NCBI GenBank assembly: GCA_963736445.1
Contig: CAVTOY010000019.1
Span: forward strand, 1-64,000
DNA: 64,000 nt
Direction: 5' to 3'
From: Thiosocius sp963736445
Lineage (GTDB): Bacteria; Pseudomonadota; Gammaproteobacteria; Chromatiales; Chromatiaceae
Shown here: positions 28,590 to 39,350 of the stretch, piece by piece
Position numbering within the stretch: position 1 is the stretch's first letter
Layout of the letters: every line of letters begins with the position of its first letter
Translations under genes and position numbers: made by a program
The notes under the pieces: generated by a model
Databases searched by the model: none
What the model saw: only the letters and a program-made list of their open reading frames with translations
Told to the model about the DNA's origin: nothing

Positions 28590-29365
28590 CAGCTCTTGAT
28601 GCCCACACCACGGGCTAGCAGCCACATCGCAAAGCTGCCGAGGGCAAGGATAAAACCGAAGATGATGATGAATGCCTGCCACATGGCGATGTCGCTCACA
28701 CCCAGCAGGCCGTAGCGAAACGCGTTGACCATGTACAGCACCGGATTGATCAGCGACGCCCGCTGCCAGAATTCGGGAAGCATGCTGATCGAATAGAACA
28801 CGCCGCCAAGATAGGTCAGCGGTGTGAGCACGAAGGTCGGCACGATCGAAATATCATCGAAGCTGTTGGCGTACACGGCATTGATGAAACCGGCCGTGGC
28901 GAACAGGATCGAGGTGAGCACGAATACCGCCAGGGTCACCAGATAGCTGTGCACATTCAGCTCGGTAAAAAACAGGGAAACCGCGGTCACTACTATGCCG
29001 ACCACGACCCCACGCGCCACCCCGCCGGCGACATAGCCGGCCAAAATGATAAAGTTCGGCAGCGGTGCAATCAGCAACTCTTCGATATTGTGCTGGAACT
29101 TGCTACTGTAAAAACTCGACACCACGTTCGCGTAGCTGTTCGATATCACCGACATCAGTATCAGCCCGGGGACGATAAAATCGACATAGCGGAAACCCTC
29201 CATGTCGCCGATCTGCGCGCCGATCAATTTACCGAAGATGATGAAATAGAGCGCCATGGTGATCGCTGGCGGGAGCACCGTCTGCACCCAAATCCGGCTG
29301 AAGCGCAGGATCTCTTTGGTGACGATGGTCTTGAAGGCCACCCAGTAGAGCGTCATGTCCCTCAT
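28589..29365 (-). CDS. ABC-2 type exporter permease (YadH-like)
   Basis: A 258-residue ABC-2 permease with six membrane segments. It shows the family signature VPTFVLTPLTYLGGVFYSISMLPEFWQRASLINPVLYMVNAFRYG near the C terminus. It overlaps the ATPase stop by 4 nt (ATGA). Similarity to E. coli YadH is by recollection; the substrate is unknown. Confidence 0.88.
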   Translation of the reverse strand: MRDMTLYWVAFKTIVTKEILRFSRIWVQTVLPPAITMALYFIIFGKLIGAQIGDMEGFRYVDFIVPGLILMSVISNSYANVVSSFYSSKFQHNIEELLIAPLPNFIILAGYVAGGVARGVVVGIVVTAVSLFFTELNVHSYLVTLAVFVLTSILFATAGFINAVYANSFDDISIVPTFVLTPLTYLGGVFYSISMLPEFWQRASLINPVLYMVNAFRYGLLGVSDIAMWQAFIIIFGFILALGSFAMWLLARGVGIKS

Positions 29366-30297
29366 CCAGCATGGTCCCTGAGCTCGACTCCGGTGCGCAC
29401 CATATCCATGAACAGCTGCTCCAGGCGATTCTGTTTGTTGCGCAGACTAAGCACCTCGATATCGCGCTCTGCCAGCGCCATGAACAATGCATTCAGACCG
29501 TGCTCCCGCGTCACTGAGACCTCGAGCGTCGTGCCGTCGATGCGTGAAATGGCGAAGCCCGGAATGTCGTCGAGGACCGCAAGTTCGTCACGCACATCCA
29601 ATACGAACGTCTCAGTGTGCAGGCGGCGCAACAGCTCGTTCATCCTAGCTCGCTCCGCAATGCGGCCATGGTTGATGATCGCGATGTTCCGGCACAGACT
29701 CTCGGCCTCTTCCAGATAGTGTGTGGTGAGGATGATGGTGGTGCCAGCGGCATTGGTCTCGCGCAGGAAGTCCCACATCGATCGCCGGATCTCGATATCC
29801 ACGCCGGCAGTGGGCTCGTCGAGGATCAACAGGCGCGGCCCATGCACCAGCGCCCGGGCGATCATCAAGCGGCGCTTCATGCCGCCTGACAACTCCCGCG
29901 CCTGAGCGTCGCGCTTACCCCAGAGATCAAGCTGCTTCAGTGATGCCTCGGCCCGCTGGTAGGCCTCTCGGCGCGCAATGCCATAGTATCCGGCCTGGTT
30001 TACTACGATCTCGACGACAGGTTCGAACTGGTTGAAATTGAACTCCTGCGGCACCAGGCCGATGCAGGATTTTGCCGCCGACGGCTCGCGGTCGAGATCA
30101 TGACCGAACACCCTGACCTGGCCATCGCTCTTGTTCACCAGCGAGCTTATGATGCCGATTGCGGTCGACTTGCCGGCACCGTTGGGCCCCAGCAGGGCGA
30201 AGAAATCGCCCTCGTCGACGGCCAGATCGATGCCGCAGAGTGCCTCCGGGCCGTTGCGGTAGGTCTTGCGAAGATTGTGGATCTCTAGCGCCTTCAT
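29362..30297 (-). CDS. ABC exporter ATP-binding protein (YadG-like)
   Basis: A 311-residue ATPase. Walker A is LLGPNGAGKST, the Q loop LVPQEFNFNQFEP, the signature LSGGMKRRL, Walker B LLILDEPTAGVD and the switch His TTHYLEEAE. The C-terminal extension (LRNKQNRLEQLFMDMVR) is typical of ABC-2 exporter ATPases. It pairs with the downstream permease. Confidence 0.9.
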   Translation of the reverse strand: MKALEIHNLRKTYRNGPEALCGIDLAVDEGDFFALLGPNGAGKSTAIGIISSLVNKSDGQVRVFGHDLDREPSAAKSCIGLVPQEFNFNQFEPVVEIVVNQAGYYGIARREAYQRAEASLKQLDLWGKRDAQARELSGGMKRRLMIARALVHGPRLLILDEPTAGVDIEIRRSMWDFLRETNAAGTTIILTTHYLEEAESLCRNIAIINHGRIAERARMNELLRRLHTETFVLDVRDELAVLDDIPGFAISRIDGTTLEVSVTREHGLNALFMALAERDIEVLSLRNKQNRLEQLFMDMVRTGVELRDHAG

Positions 30298-30408
30298 CAG
30301 TTGGTCCAGGGCTCACCGGCCGCACATGATAGCGCGGCGGATATATGATCGACGCGAATCGCGCTGATCTCTCAGGGGCAAGGCGGTTTGGGCGCCTCCG
30401 CCGCGAGT

Positions 30409-32373
<1,965 letters not shown>

Positions 32374-32440
32374 ATACCCATCCCCCTCCAATTCCGTTCT
32401 ACTGTATGCAAGTAAAGCAACAGTATCCAAGGAAGCCGCA

Positions 32441-33727
32441 ATGTCCGCCAACCAACCACGCTCTCCGGAGGTCTATCTCAACCTAAACATCCGGGGTATG
32501 GGACCCTCCGCGACCCTGGCGATCAATGAACGTTCACGCCAACTGGCCGCGCAAGGCCAGCGCATCTACCGCCTGGGGCTGGGGCAGTCGCCGTTTCCGG
32601 TCCCAAGCCATGTGCAACAGTGCCTGCGCGATAACGCCCACCAGAAGGACTACCTGTCGGTAAAGGGTCTGCCCGCGCTGCGCCAGGCAGTCGTCGACTG
32701 GGTGCGACGCAGCGAGGGCCTGGACTACTCGCCGGACAATGTGCTGGTCGGGCCGGGCACTAAGGAACTGATGTTCCTGGTCCAACTCGCGTACTACGGC
32801 GACTTGGTGATTCCTTCGCCCTCATGGGTATCTTACGCCCCGCAGGCGCGCATCATCGGCCGCCACATCCACTGGCTGCGAACGCGTCCGGAGACCGGCC
32901 TGGGCGTGGAACCCGAGGCGCTCGAAGCACTTTGCGCAAGGGATCCAGATCGCCCGCGCCTGCTTATCCTAAACTCGCCGAGCAACCCGACCGGATTGTG
33001 TTATGACGCCGGACAGCTGCAGGCCGTCGCCGAGGTGCTGCGCAAGTATCGTGTGTTGGCCCTGTCAGACGAGATCTACAGCGGCACTCATTACACCGGC
33101 GGGCACGTCTCGCTGGCACGCTACTACCCGGAAGGCACCATCATCAGTAACGGCCTGAGCAAGTGGTGCGGAGCGGGTGGCTGGCGACTGGGCTTCTTCG
33201 TCTTCCCGCATAGCCTAGGCTGGCTGGCCGACGCCATGGCTGCAGTGGCCAGTGAGACCTTCACCTCGACCAGTGCCCCGATCCAATACGCCGGAGTTAC
33301 CGCACTGGATGCCCGGCCTGAGATGGATGACTATCTGGACCGGAGCCGGCAGGTCCTGGCCGCGCTGGCGGAGCATGCCTATCTCACACTGTCGAGTGTC
33401 GGCGCCGAACTTCATCGCGCCGCCGGTGGTTTCTATCTGTTCCCGCGCTTCGAGACGCACCGCGCCGGTCTCGCGGCACGCGGCATCGAGACGGGTGGGG
33501 AGTTCTGTGAGCGCCTCCTCGAGGAGACAGGCGTCGCGACACTGCCCGGCAGCTGCTTCGGGCGCCCCGAAGAGGAGCTTTCTCTGCGTCTGGCGTTCGT
33601 CGATTTCGACGGCGGGACCGCGCTGACCAGGGCGGCAACGGAGGTCGTGGATGAGGCCTTCGTGAAGACGCACTGCCCGCGTGTGACGACCGCGATCGAG
33701 CGCATGGCCGAGTGGGTGGACGTCTGA
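32441..33727 (+). CDS. class I/II PLP aminotransferase
   Basis: A 428-residue fold-type I aminotransferase. It has the substrate loop RLGLGQSPFPVPSHV, LNSPSNPTGLCYD (binding motif with the Pro-rich turn), the acidic ALSDEIYSGTHYTG, and the PLP-lysine region SNGLSKWCGAGGWRLG. It could act on aspartate or aromatic-type substrates; the exact one cannot be told. The start is ATG 32441 behind GGAAGCCGCA, with an intergenic space of 67 nt to the divergent ligase gene that must hold both promoters. Confidence 0.85.
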   Translation: MSANQPRSPEVYLNLNIRGMGPSATLAINERSRQLAAQGQRIYRLGLGQSPFPVPSHVQQCLRDNAHQKDYLSVKGLPALRQAVVDWVRRSEGLDYSPDNVLVGPGTKELMFLVQLAYYGDLVIPSPSWVSYAPQARIIGRHIHWLRTRPETGLGVEPEALEALCARDPDRPRLLILNSPSNPTGLCYDAGQLQAVAEVLRKYRVLALSDEIYSGTHYTGGHVSLARYYPEGTIISNGLSKWCGAGGWRLGFFVFPHSLGWLADAMAAVASETFTSTSAPIQYAGVTALDARPEMDDYLDRSRQVLAALAEHAYLTLSSVGAELHRAAGGFYLFPRFETHRAGLAARGIETGGEFCERLLEETGVATLPGSCFGRPEEELSLRLAFVDFDGGTALTRAATEVVDEAFVKTHCPRVTTAIERMAEWVDV

Positions 33728-33819
33728 AAGGCACGCGATAACCGGCAGCGGTGCATTCAGATTAGACACTGCGACGACGGAGCCTTGACGTAGAATGCAG
33801 CGCTTTGACGGAGCCGCGC

Positions 33820-34575
33820 GTGGAACCCCTTGCCCTCGATACCCTTATGCTGCTGATCGCCGTCGCCTGCCTGGCCGGCATGATCGACGCAATCGCCGGC
33901 GGCGGCGGACTGCTGGCGTTGCCGGCAATCCTATGGGCCGGGCTGCCGCCGATACAGGCGCTGGCGACCAACAAACTGCAGGGCAGCTTTGGCACACTGA
34001 CCGCCTCGTACAACTACTGGCGGCGTGGCGAGATCGATATCACGCGTCTGCGCATTCCGATCCTGATGACTTTCATCGGTTCGGCATCGGGAACCCTCGT
34101 CGTGCAACGCGTTTCTTCGACCCTTCTCGACCAAGTCATCCCCGCACTATTGATCGGTTTCGCGCTGTATTTTCTATTCTCCCCGCGAATCGGTGACAAG
34201 GATGCCCATCACCGCATCAGCCACGGCCTGTTCGGTCTGTTGATCGGCTTCAGCATCGGTTTCTACGACGGCTTCTTCGGGCCCGGCACCGGCAGCTTTT
34301 TCGCCGCGGCCTTTGTGTTGCTGCTCGGCTACAACCTGCGTCGCGCCACCGCTGGCACCAAGATCCTCAACTTCACCAGCAATATCGCCTCGCTGATGTT
34401 CTTTGCGATGGCTGGACAAGTCGTCTGGCAAATCGGCCTGCCGATGGGGCTGGCACAGATGGCCGGCGCCTGGATCGGTTCGCACCTGGTGATCCGTCAC
34501 GGCACGCGGCTGATACGGCCGCTGCTGGTCGCGGTCTCGCTTGCGATATCGCTCAAGCTGTTGTTGAGCGATTGA
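33820..34575 (+). CDS. TSUP-family (TauE/SafE) sulfite/sulfonate permease
   Basis: A 251-residue membrane protein with about eight hydrophobic segments. The family motifs are CLAGMIDAIAGGGGLLALPA near the N terminus and its half-repeat GFYDGFFGPGTGSFFAAAFVLLLG. I chose GTG 33820 because GGAG lies 6 nt upstream; a TTG at 33805 is possible. These proteins export sulfite or organosulfonates. The next gene is an SQR-like flavoprotein, so a sulfur role is plausible. Confidence 0.85.
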   Translation: MEPLALDTLMLLIAVACLAGMIDAIAGGGGLLALPAILWAGLPPIQALATNKLQGSFGTLTASYNYWRRGEIDITRLRIPILMTFIGSASGTLVVQRVSSTLLDQVIPALLIGFALYFLFSPRIGDKDAHHRISHGLFGLLIGFSIGFYDGFFGPGTGSFFAAAFVLLLGYNLRRATAGTKILNFTSNIASLMFFAMAGQVVWQIGLPMGLAQMAGAWIGSHLVIRHGTRLIRPLLVAVSLAISLKLLLSD

Positions 34576-34650
34576 GCCAAGCTAATGAGATCCGGCGAAA
34601 TTCGCGCGCCTTATCGCACGAAGCATGCCTGAAAATAATCCGCCCTTGAG

Positions 34651-35778
34651 TCAACGATATTGGCGCAGGTACCACCACTCGAACGCCCGCTTGGCCCAGT
34701 GAAAGCCGACGAAGGACGGGGTAACGATATTCCTGTTCGGCGTCCGGGTCACCAGCAACCCGCTGTTGCGTGAGTCGACGATGCAGATCAGCTCGGACTT
34801 GAAGGTGTAGCTGGGTCGCTGGCCCTGAAATTCGCCCATTAAATTGGCCACTGCCGCCTCGGCCTGCAGATCCGCCATGTGGGCCTGCTTGGGCATCCAC
34901 TCCGGACCCGGGAAGCTGCCCGAATCGCCGGCCACGTAGACCTTGTCCCAGCCCTCGACCTGACAATACTGATCGGCCCTGATCATGCCGCCCGGGGAGC
35001 GCGGCAGATCGGTATTGTCGAACCACTGATTGCCCGTCATGCCAGGCATGAACAGGATCAGTTCGGCGTCGAATTCGGCGCCCTCGGTGATTACCTTGTC
35101 GGCCTCGAATGCCTTTAGCTTGTGTCCAAGGTAAGTCGCGATGTCGCGCTTGGCCATTTCTCGCAGCAGTCCCTCCACTGCCTTCGGCCCAAGCCGTTGA
35201 CCGGGTTTCTCCGCCGGCGTGAAGAATGCCAACTTGAATCTGTCGCGCCGCCCTTGCTTGCGCAGCCAGGAATCGATGCCAAACAGGAACTCGAACACCG
35301 GCCCGCCGCGCATCGCCGCGGGTTCCTTGGGATTACCGGCAAATCCGAACGCCAGCGTGCCACCGTCCATCTCGGCGAGACGGTCGCGCACCTTCGCGAT
35401 CACCTCCACCCCACCACACGGAAGATAGGAATGTTCGATACCCGGCAGCTTGCGAAGAAAACGGCCGCCGCAGGCGATGATCAGGCCGTCGTTCGACACC
35501 TCTCCCTGGTCGGTGACTACCACCCGCCCGGCTTCGCGCAGCCCCTGCGCCGAGGACTGGTGAAAGGTCACCCCCATGCGATCGAAAAACCCGCCCAGCG
35601 GAATCACCAGATCCTCGGGCCGGCGCAGGCCGGTGGGAATCCAGATAGTGCCGGGGTAGTAGACAAATGACGGCTGCGGCGCGATCACATCGATCCGGAG
35701 GCTGGCATCTGCGGCACGCAGCTTGCGAACGGCAGTTAGCGCGCCAAACCCGGCGCCGATAACGGTGACTCGTGGCAT
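34651..35778 (-). CDS. SQR-like NAD(P)/FAD-dependent oxidoreductase
   Basis: A 375-residue flavoprotein. It has the FAD site VTVIGAGFGALTAV, the QPSFVYYPGTIWIPTGLRRPED loop of sulfide:quinone oxidoreductases, the second nucleotide motif LAFGFAGNPKEP and YVAGDSGSFPG near the C terminus. From memory of SQR alignments, the segment equivalent to C-FGPAYEF reads AMRGGPVFEF, so one redox cysteine seems absent, while LICIVDSRNSGL keeps a cysteine at the second position. It could be an atypical SQR or a flavin reductase. ATG 35778 is used with a GAGGAG ten bases upstream. Confidence 0.75.
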   Translation of the reverse strand: MPRVTVIGAGFGALTAVRKLRAADASLRIDVIAPQPSFVYYPGTIWIPTGLRRPEDLVIPLGGFFDRMGVTFHQSSAQGLREAGRVVVTDQGEVSNDGLIIACGGRFLRKLPGIEHSYLPCGGVEVIAKVRDRLAEMDGGTLAFGFAGNPKEPAAMRGGPVFEFLFGIDSWLRKQGRRDRFKLAFFTPAEKPGQRLGPKAVEGLLREMAKRDIATYLGHKLKAFEADKVITEGAEFDAELILFMPGMTGNQWFDNTDLPRSPGGMIRADQYCQVEGWDKVYVAGDSGSFPGPEWMPKQAHMADLQAEAAVANLMGEFQGQRPSYTFKSELICIVDSRNSGLLVTRTPNRNIVTPSFVGFHWAKRAFEWWYLRQYR

Positions 35779-35842
35779 CTGCAAGTCTCTCCTCAACTGC
35801 GTGGAATCGCATTCTAAGGCCGCGGCAACGAGATGTCAGACA

Positions 35843-35939
35843 CTAGCCTGGATATCTCACCGTTTTTCGTAACGAGGACGCCCCGTCAGGGCGAGGGTAT
35901 CGGGGCCGCAGCAGGAAATCGGTGAGATAAGCAGGCTAG
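35843..35939. repeat. 97-bp element bounded by 20-bp inverted repeats
   Basis: Left arm CTAGCCTGGATATCTCACCG and right arm CGGTGAGATAAGCAGGCTAG are inverted and match at 18 of 20 positions. The 57 bases between hold a small hairpin (CGCCCCGTCAGGGCG). Flanks are AGACA before and AGACC after, a possible short target duplication. It has no coding capacity, so it resembles a MITE or IS-end remnant. I saw no second copy in the window. Confidence 0.7.
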
Positions 35940-36013
35940 AGACCCGGAGGTCCTTGGGAAATGACCGGGTTGCCGGTATTCTTGGCGCACGCAGCTGTAA
36001 CGAATGGACGCTC

Positions 36014-37654
36014 ATGACAGACACTGATCCCCGCTTTCTGGGCACATTGACGGATATCTCGGGCGGTCGATTCATCGCCCGACTGCAAGACCACAACGAC
36101 ACCTTCGACGCCTACCGGGATATCGGGGTGGAGTCGATCAGCATCGGTCAGGTGGGGAGCTACGTGATCGCTAAGAGCAAGCAGGAACAGGTGCTGTGTC
36201 AGGTGATACGTGCCTGGGAGGAGTCGCGCGAGCACGATACCGAGAGGCTGTTGCACCTGTTGCCACTGGGTGAAGTGACCGGTGACGGCCGCTTTTTCCG
36301 CGGCGTCGGACGCTATCCGCCGCTGCAGACGCCGGTCTATCTCGCCGAAGGTGCCCAGCTCGAGACCATGTTCGATGCCGTTCGCCGCTATGGCCTGCAC
36401 ATCGGGCGACTCAGCCAGCGTCCTGAGCTTCGCGTCTACGTAGAGCCGAATCTGCTGTTCAACCGCCATCTCGCAGTGTTGGGACAGTCGGGTTCAGGCA
36501 AGTCGTGGGCGGTGGGCAGCCTTTTGCAGCGTACCGTCAAGCTGATGCCCAAGGCGCATATCGTTCTGCTGGACCTGCACGGCGAATATGGCTGGCGCGA
36601 CGAAAAGGGTATTTTTCACAGTGCCTTTCCCGTCGATATGGTGCGCCATGTCGATGCCCGCAGCCTGGAGATACCCTACTGGCTGCTGACGTACAGTGAA
36701 TTGGTGGACCTGCTGATCGATCGCACCGATCCAAACGCCTCGCTGCAGGTGTCGTTCATGCGCGAGGTGCTGCACACCTTGCGTAAGAAGGGCAACGAAT
36801 ACCTGGGCATCGACCGCTTGTCGGTCGACTCACCGGTGTTCTTCTCGCTGAAAGACATGTATGTGCATTTCAAGCAGGCCAACGAACAGCAATTCGATTT
36901 CGGCAAGTCCAAGGGCCCGCTGTTCGGCGCGTTCGACGAATTTCTGGTGCGTTTCCAGGCGATGTTCAACGACTCGCGCTACGACTTTCTGTTTCGCCCG
37001 CGCCGACGGCTCAAATCACTCGACCTCGAAGGCCTGTTGCGTGACTTTATCGGCCTGGGTGAACCGAAGCGGCAGATTACCGTGATCGATCTCAGCGCCG
37101 TGCCGCACGACGTGCGGCCCACCGTGTCCTCGCAAATCGGCCGGCTGGCATTCGAGTTCAACTACTGGAATCCGCAGCGGCGCGAGTTTCCAATCCTGCT
37201 GGTGTGCGAAGAGGCGCACCAGTACATCCCGCGCGAGGCGGACCTACAGCACCAAGGCAGCCGGCGGGCAATGGAACGGATTGCCAAAGAGGGCCGAAAA
37301 TACGGCGTCGGGCTGTGTGTTGTAAGCCAGCGCCCCACCGAGCTGTCCGAGACGGTGCTGTCCCAGTGCAGCAATTTCCTCTGCCTGCGCACTACCAACC
37401 CCGAAGACCAGCAGTACATCCGCAAGCTCATGCCCGAGGGTGAACAGGACCTGGCCGACGTCTTGACCACACTGCGCCGCGGCGAGGCCCTGGCAGTGGG
37501 TGAGGCCATCCCCTTGCCAACCCGTGTGCGTTTGTATCCCCCCGATCCGGCACCCGAGAGCAGCGATACGCCGGTTGCCGACAGCTGGCGAACCGGCCCG
37601 GACGACCTCAACGTGAACCGCATCGTCGAGCACTGGTGGCGCCAGCAACGCTAG
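36014..37654 (+). CDS. HerA-like ATPase (DUF87)
   Basis: A 546-residue ATPase of the HerA/FtsK superfamily. An N-terminal HAS-barrel-like region (residues about 10-60: LGTLTDISGGRFIARLQD) precedes Walker A (GQSGSGKSWAVG), Walker B (PILLVCEEAHQYIP), and the arginine-finger/sensor text RAMERIAKEGRKYGVGLCVVSQRPTELSETVLSQCSNF. HerA ATPases form hexamers that move DNA or act in defence with nucleases or Sir2 proteins. No nuclease partner is visible. Only a 79-residue ORF follows. The ATG at 36014 has a weak ribosome site; a longer frame reaches 35954. Confidence 0.85.
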   Translation: MTDTDPRFLGTLTDISGGRFIARLQDHNDTFDAYRDIGVESISIGQVGSYVIAKSKQEQVLCQVIRAWEESREHDTERLLHLLPLGEVTGDGRFFRGVGRYPPLQTPVYLAEGAQLETMFDAVRRYGLHIGRLSQRPELRVYVEPNLLFNRHLAVLGQSGSGKSWAVGSLLQRTVKLMPKAHIVLLDLHGEYGWRDEKGIFHSAFPVDMVRHVDARSLEIPYWLLTYSELVDLLIDRTDPNASLQVSFMREVLHTLRKKGNEYLGIDRLSVDSPVFFSLKDMYVHFKQANEQQFDFGKSKGPLFGAFDEFLVRFQAMFNDSRYDFLFRPRRRLKSLDLEGLLRDFIGLGEPKRQITVIDLSAVPHDVRPTVSSQIGRLAFEFNYWNPQRREFPILLVCEEAHQYIPREADLQHQGSRRAMERIAKEGRKYGVGLCVVSQRPTELSETVLSQCSNFLCLRTTNPEDQQYIRKLMPEGEQDLADVLTTLRRGEALAVGEAIPLPTRVRLYPPDPAPESSDTPVADSWRTGPDDLNVNRIVEHWWRQQR

Positions 37655-37727
37655 ATCCGGCTCGAATGCTGTGTGCAAAATTGCCAGGCTGGCCGAGCGA
37701 GTGAGCGAGACCACCCCAGGAGACCTG

Positions 37728-37967
37728 ATGTCAGACGATAACGTCCTTCCCTTTCCCGATCGATTGCGTAACGCCATCGATGAAGAGGCCTGGCGCGCAC
37801 TGCAAGGCGAGTTCTATCTCGACTGCTATTTCGCGCAGCATGGCAAACCCGCCGCGGGGCCGGATGAGCTTCGCGCCTGGCTGAAAGAGGTCAAACTGTT
37901 CGCCGATACCGAAAACCCGTTCTTCCGCGGTTGGCTGGTGCGGCGATTGAGCGAACCTGGTGACTGA
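37728..37967 (+). CDS. 79-residue acidic protein of unknown function
   Basis: A short ORF with a good AGGAG ribosome site 5 nt before the ATG, 73 nt downstream of herA. The text (NVLPFPDRLRNAIDEEAWRA, then FYLDCYFAQHGKPAAGPDELRAWLKEVKLF) looks like a folded helical protein rather than noise. I recognise no family. Its position makes it a possible partner of the HerA-like ATPase. Confidence 0.6.
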   Translation: MSDDNVLPFPDRLRNAIDEEAWRALQGEFYLDCYFAQHGKPAAGPDELRAWLKEVKLFADTENPFFRGWLVRRLSEPGD

Positions 37968-38021
37968 CCCGTTCCTTACTTCCGCCTAGCCCTTCTGTTT
38001 CGTGGGCAACGCGGCCCCACG

Positions 38022-39296
38022 TTAGCCGGCCGCAACAAGCGCCTGGTCGATGTCTGCGATGATATCTTCGACGTGTTCTATGCCGATCGACAGGCGTACC
38101 ATATCTTCGCGTACACCGGCTGCCGCCAGTTCTAGCGGCCCCAGCTGCCGGTGGGTGGTGGTGGCCGGATGGCAGGCGAGCGACTTGGCGTCACCGATGT
38201 TCACCAGGCGCAGGATCATCTGCAGGGCATCGATGAAGCGCGCCCCGGCCTCTTTGCCCCCATTGATGCCGAAACTGAGGATGCCGGATGCCTTGCCGCC
38301 GGTGATCTTACGACACAATGCGTGGTAGGGGCTGTCGGGAAGACCGGCGTAACTCACCCACTCGACCTGCGGGTGACCCTGCAGATGCTCTGCCACCCGC
38401 TGCGCGTTCTCGCAGTGGCGCTCCATACGCAGACCCAGGGTCTCCAGTCCCTGCATGATCAAAAAGGCGTTCAGTGGCGATATCGCCGCTCCGGTGTTGC
38501 GCAGCGGCACCACGCGACAGCGGCCGATGTAGGCCGCCGGCCCAAGTGCCTCGGTATACACCACCCCGTGGTAGGAAGGATCGGGTTCATTGAGCATCGA
38601 AAAGCGCCCTGCATGCGCCGCCCAGTCGAACTTTCCCGAGTCGATGATCACGCCACCGATGCTAGTACCGTGACCGCCGATATATTTCGTCAGCGAGTGG
38701 ACCACGATGTCTGCCCCCAGCGCGAACGCCTTGCACAGAAAGGGCGTCGGTACGGTGTTGTCAACGATCAGCGGCACACCATGACGATGCGCGATCTCGG
38801 CCAAGGTCGCGATATCCACCACGTTGCCGGCCGGATTGCCGATAGACTCACAGAACAGCGCGCGGGTGTTGTCGTCGATAAGCGCCTCGAGGCCGGAGTA
38901 ATCGTCGTGCGAGGCGAAGCGCACCTCGATACCCTGGCGCGGAAAGGTATGTGCAAACAGGTTGTACGTGCCGCCATACAGCTGGCTGGTACTGACGATA
39001 TTGCAGCCGACGTCGGCGATGCACTGGATCGAATAGGTGATCGCCGCCATCCCCGAGGCCAAACATAAGGCCCCGACACCACCCTCCATCTCGGTAAGGC
39101 GCTGCTCCAGGACGGCCTGGGTAGGGTTCATGATGCGCGTATAGATATTCCCCGCCACCTTGAGGTCGAACAGGTCTGCACCGTGCTGAGTGTCGTCGAA
39201 GGTGAACGAGGTGGTCTGATAGATCGGGGTGGTTGCGGCATGCGTCGCCGGATCACCGTCATAACCCGCATGCAGGGCCAGTGTCTCGAGTTTCAT
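38022..39296 (-). CDS. metY: O-acetylhomoserine sulfhydrylase / aminocarboxypropyltransferase
   Basis: A 424-residue PLP enzyme of the Cys/Met-metabolism family. It starts MKLETLALHAGYDGDPATHA, has the family signature PIYQTTSFTFDD, LCLASGMAAITYSIQ and PLP-lysine VHSLTKYIGGHGTSIGG. Length and the YNLFAHTFPRQGIEVRF loop fit MetY better than MetB/MetC. It makes homocysteine from O-acetylhomoserine and sulfide, or handles methanethiol. It fits the sulfur context of the neighbouring genes. Confidence 0.9.
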   Translation of the reverse strand: MKLETLALHAGYDGDPATHAATTPIYQTTSFTFDDTQHGADLFDLKVAGNIYTRIMNPTQAVLEQRLTEMEGGVGALCLASGMAAITYSIQCIADVGCNIVSTSQLYGGTYNLFAHTFPRQGIEVRFASHDDYSGLEALIDDNTRALFCESIGNPAGNVVDIATLAEIAHRHGVPLIVDNTVPTPFLCKAFALGADIVVHSLTKYIGGHGTSIGGVIIDSGKFDWAAHAGRFSMLNEPDPSYHGVVYTEALGPAAYIGRCRVVPLRNTGAAISPLNAFLIMQGLETLGLRMERHCENAQRVAEHLQGHPQVEWVSYAGLPDSPYHALCRKITGGKASGILSFGINGGKEAGARFIDALQMILRLVNIGDAKSLACHPATTTHRQLGPLELAAAGVREDMVRLSIGIEHVEDIIADIDQALVAAG

Positions 39297-39350
39297 TGGG
39301 GTCTCCTCCGTCTCTTATCGTGAACAGCGTCAGCCGCTGCGACATGTGCT

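Noticed and set aside
39297..39350. SAM or homocysteine riboswitch before metY
   Set aside because: The 54-nt leader shows no SAM- or SAH-type hairpin set.
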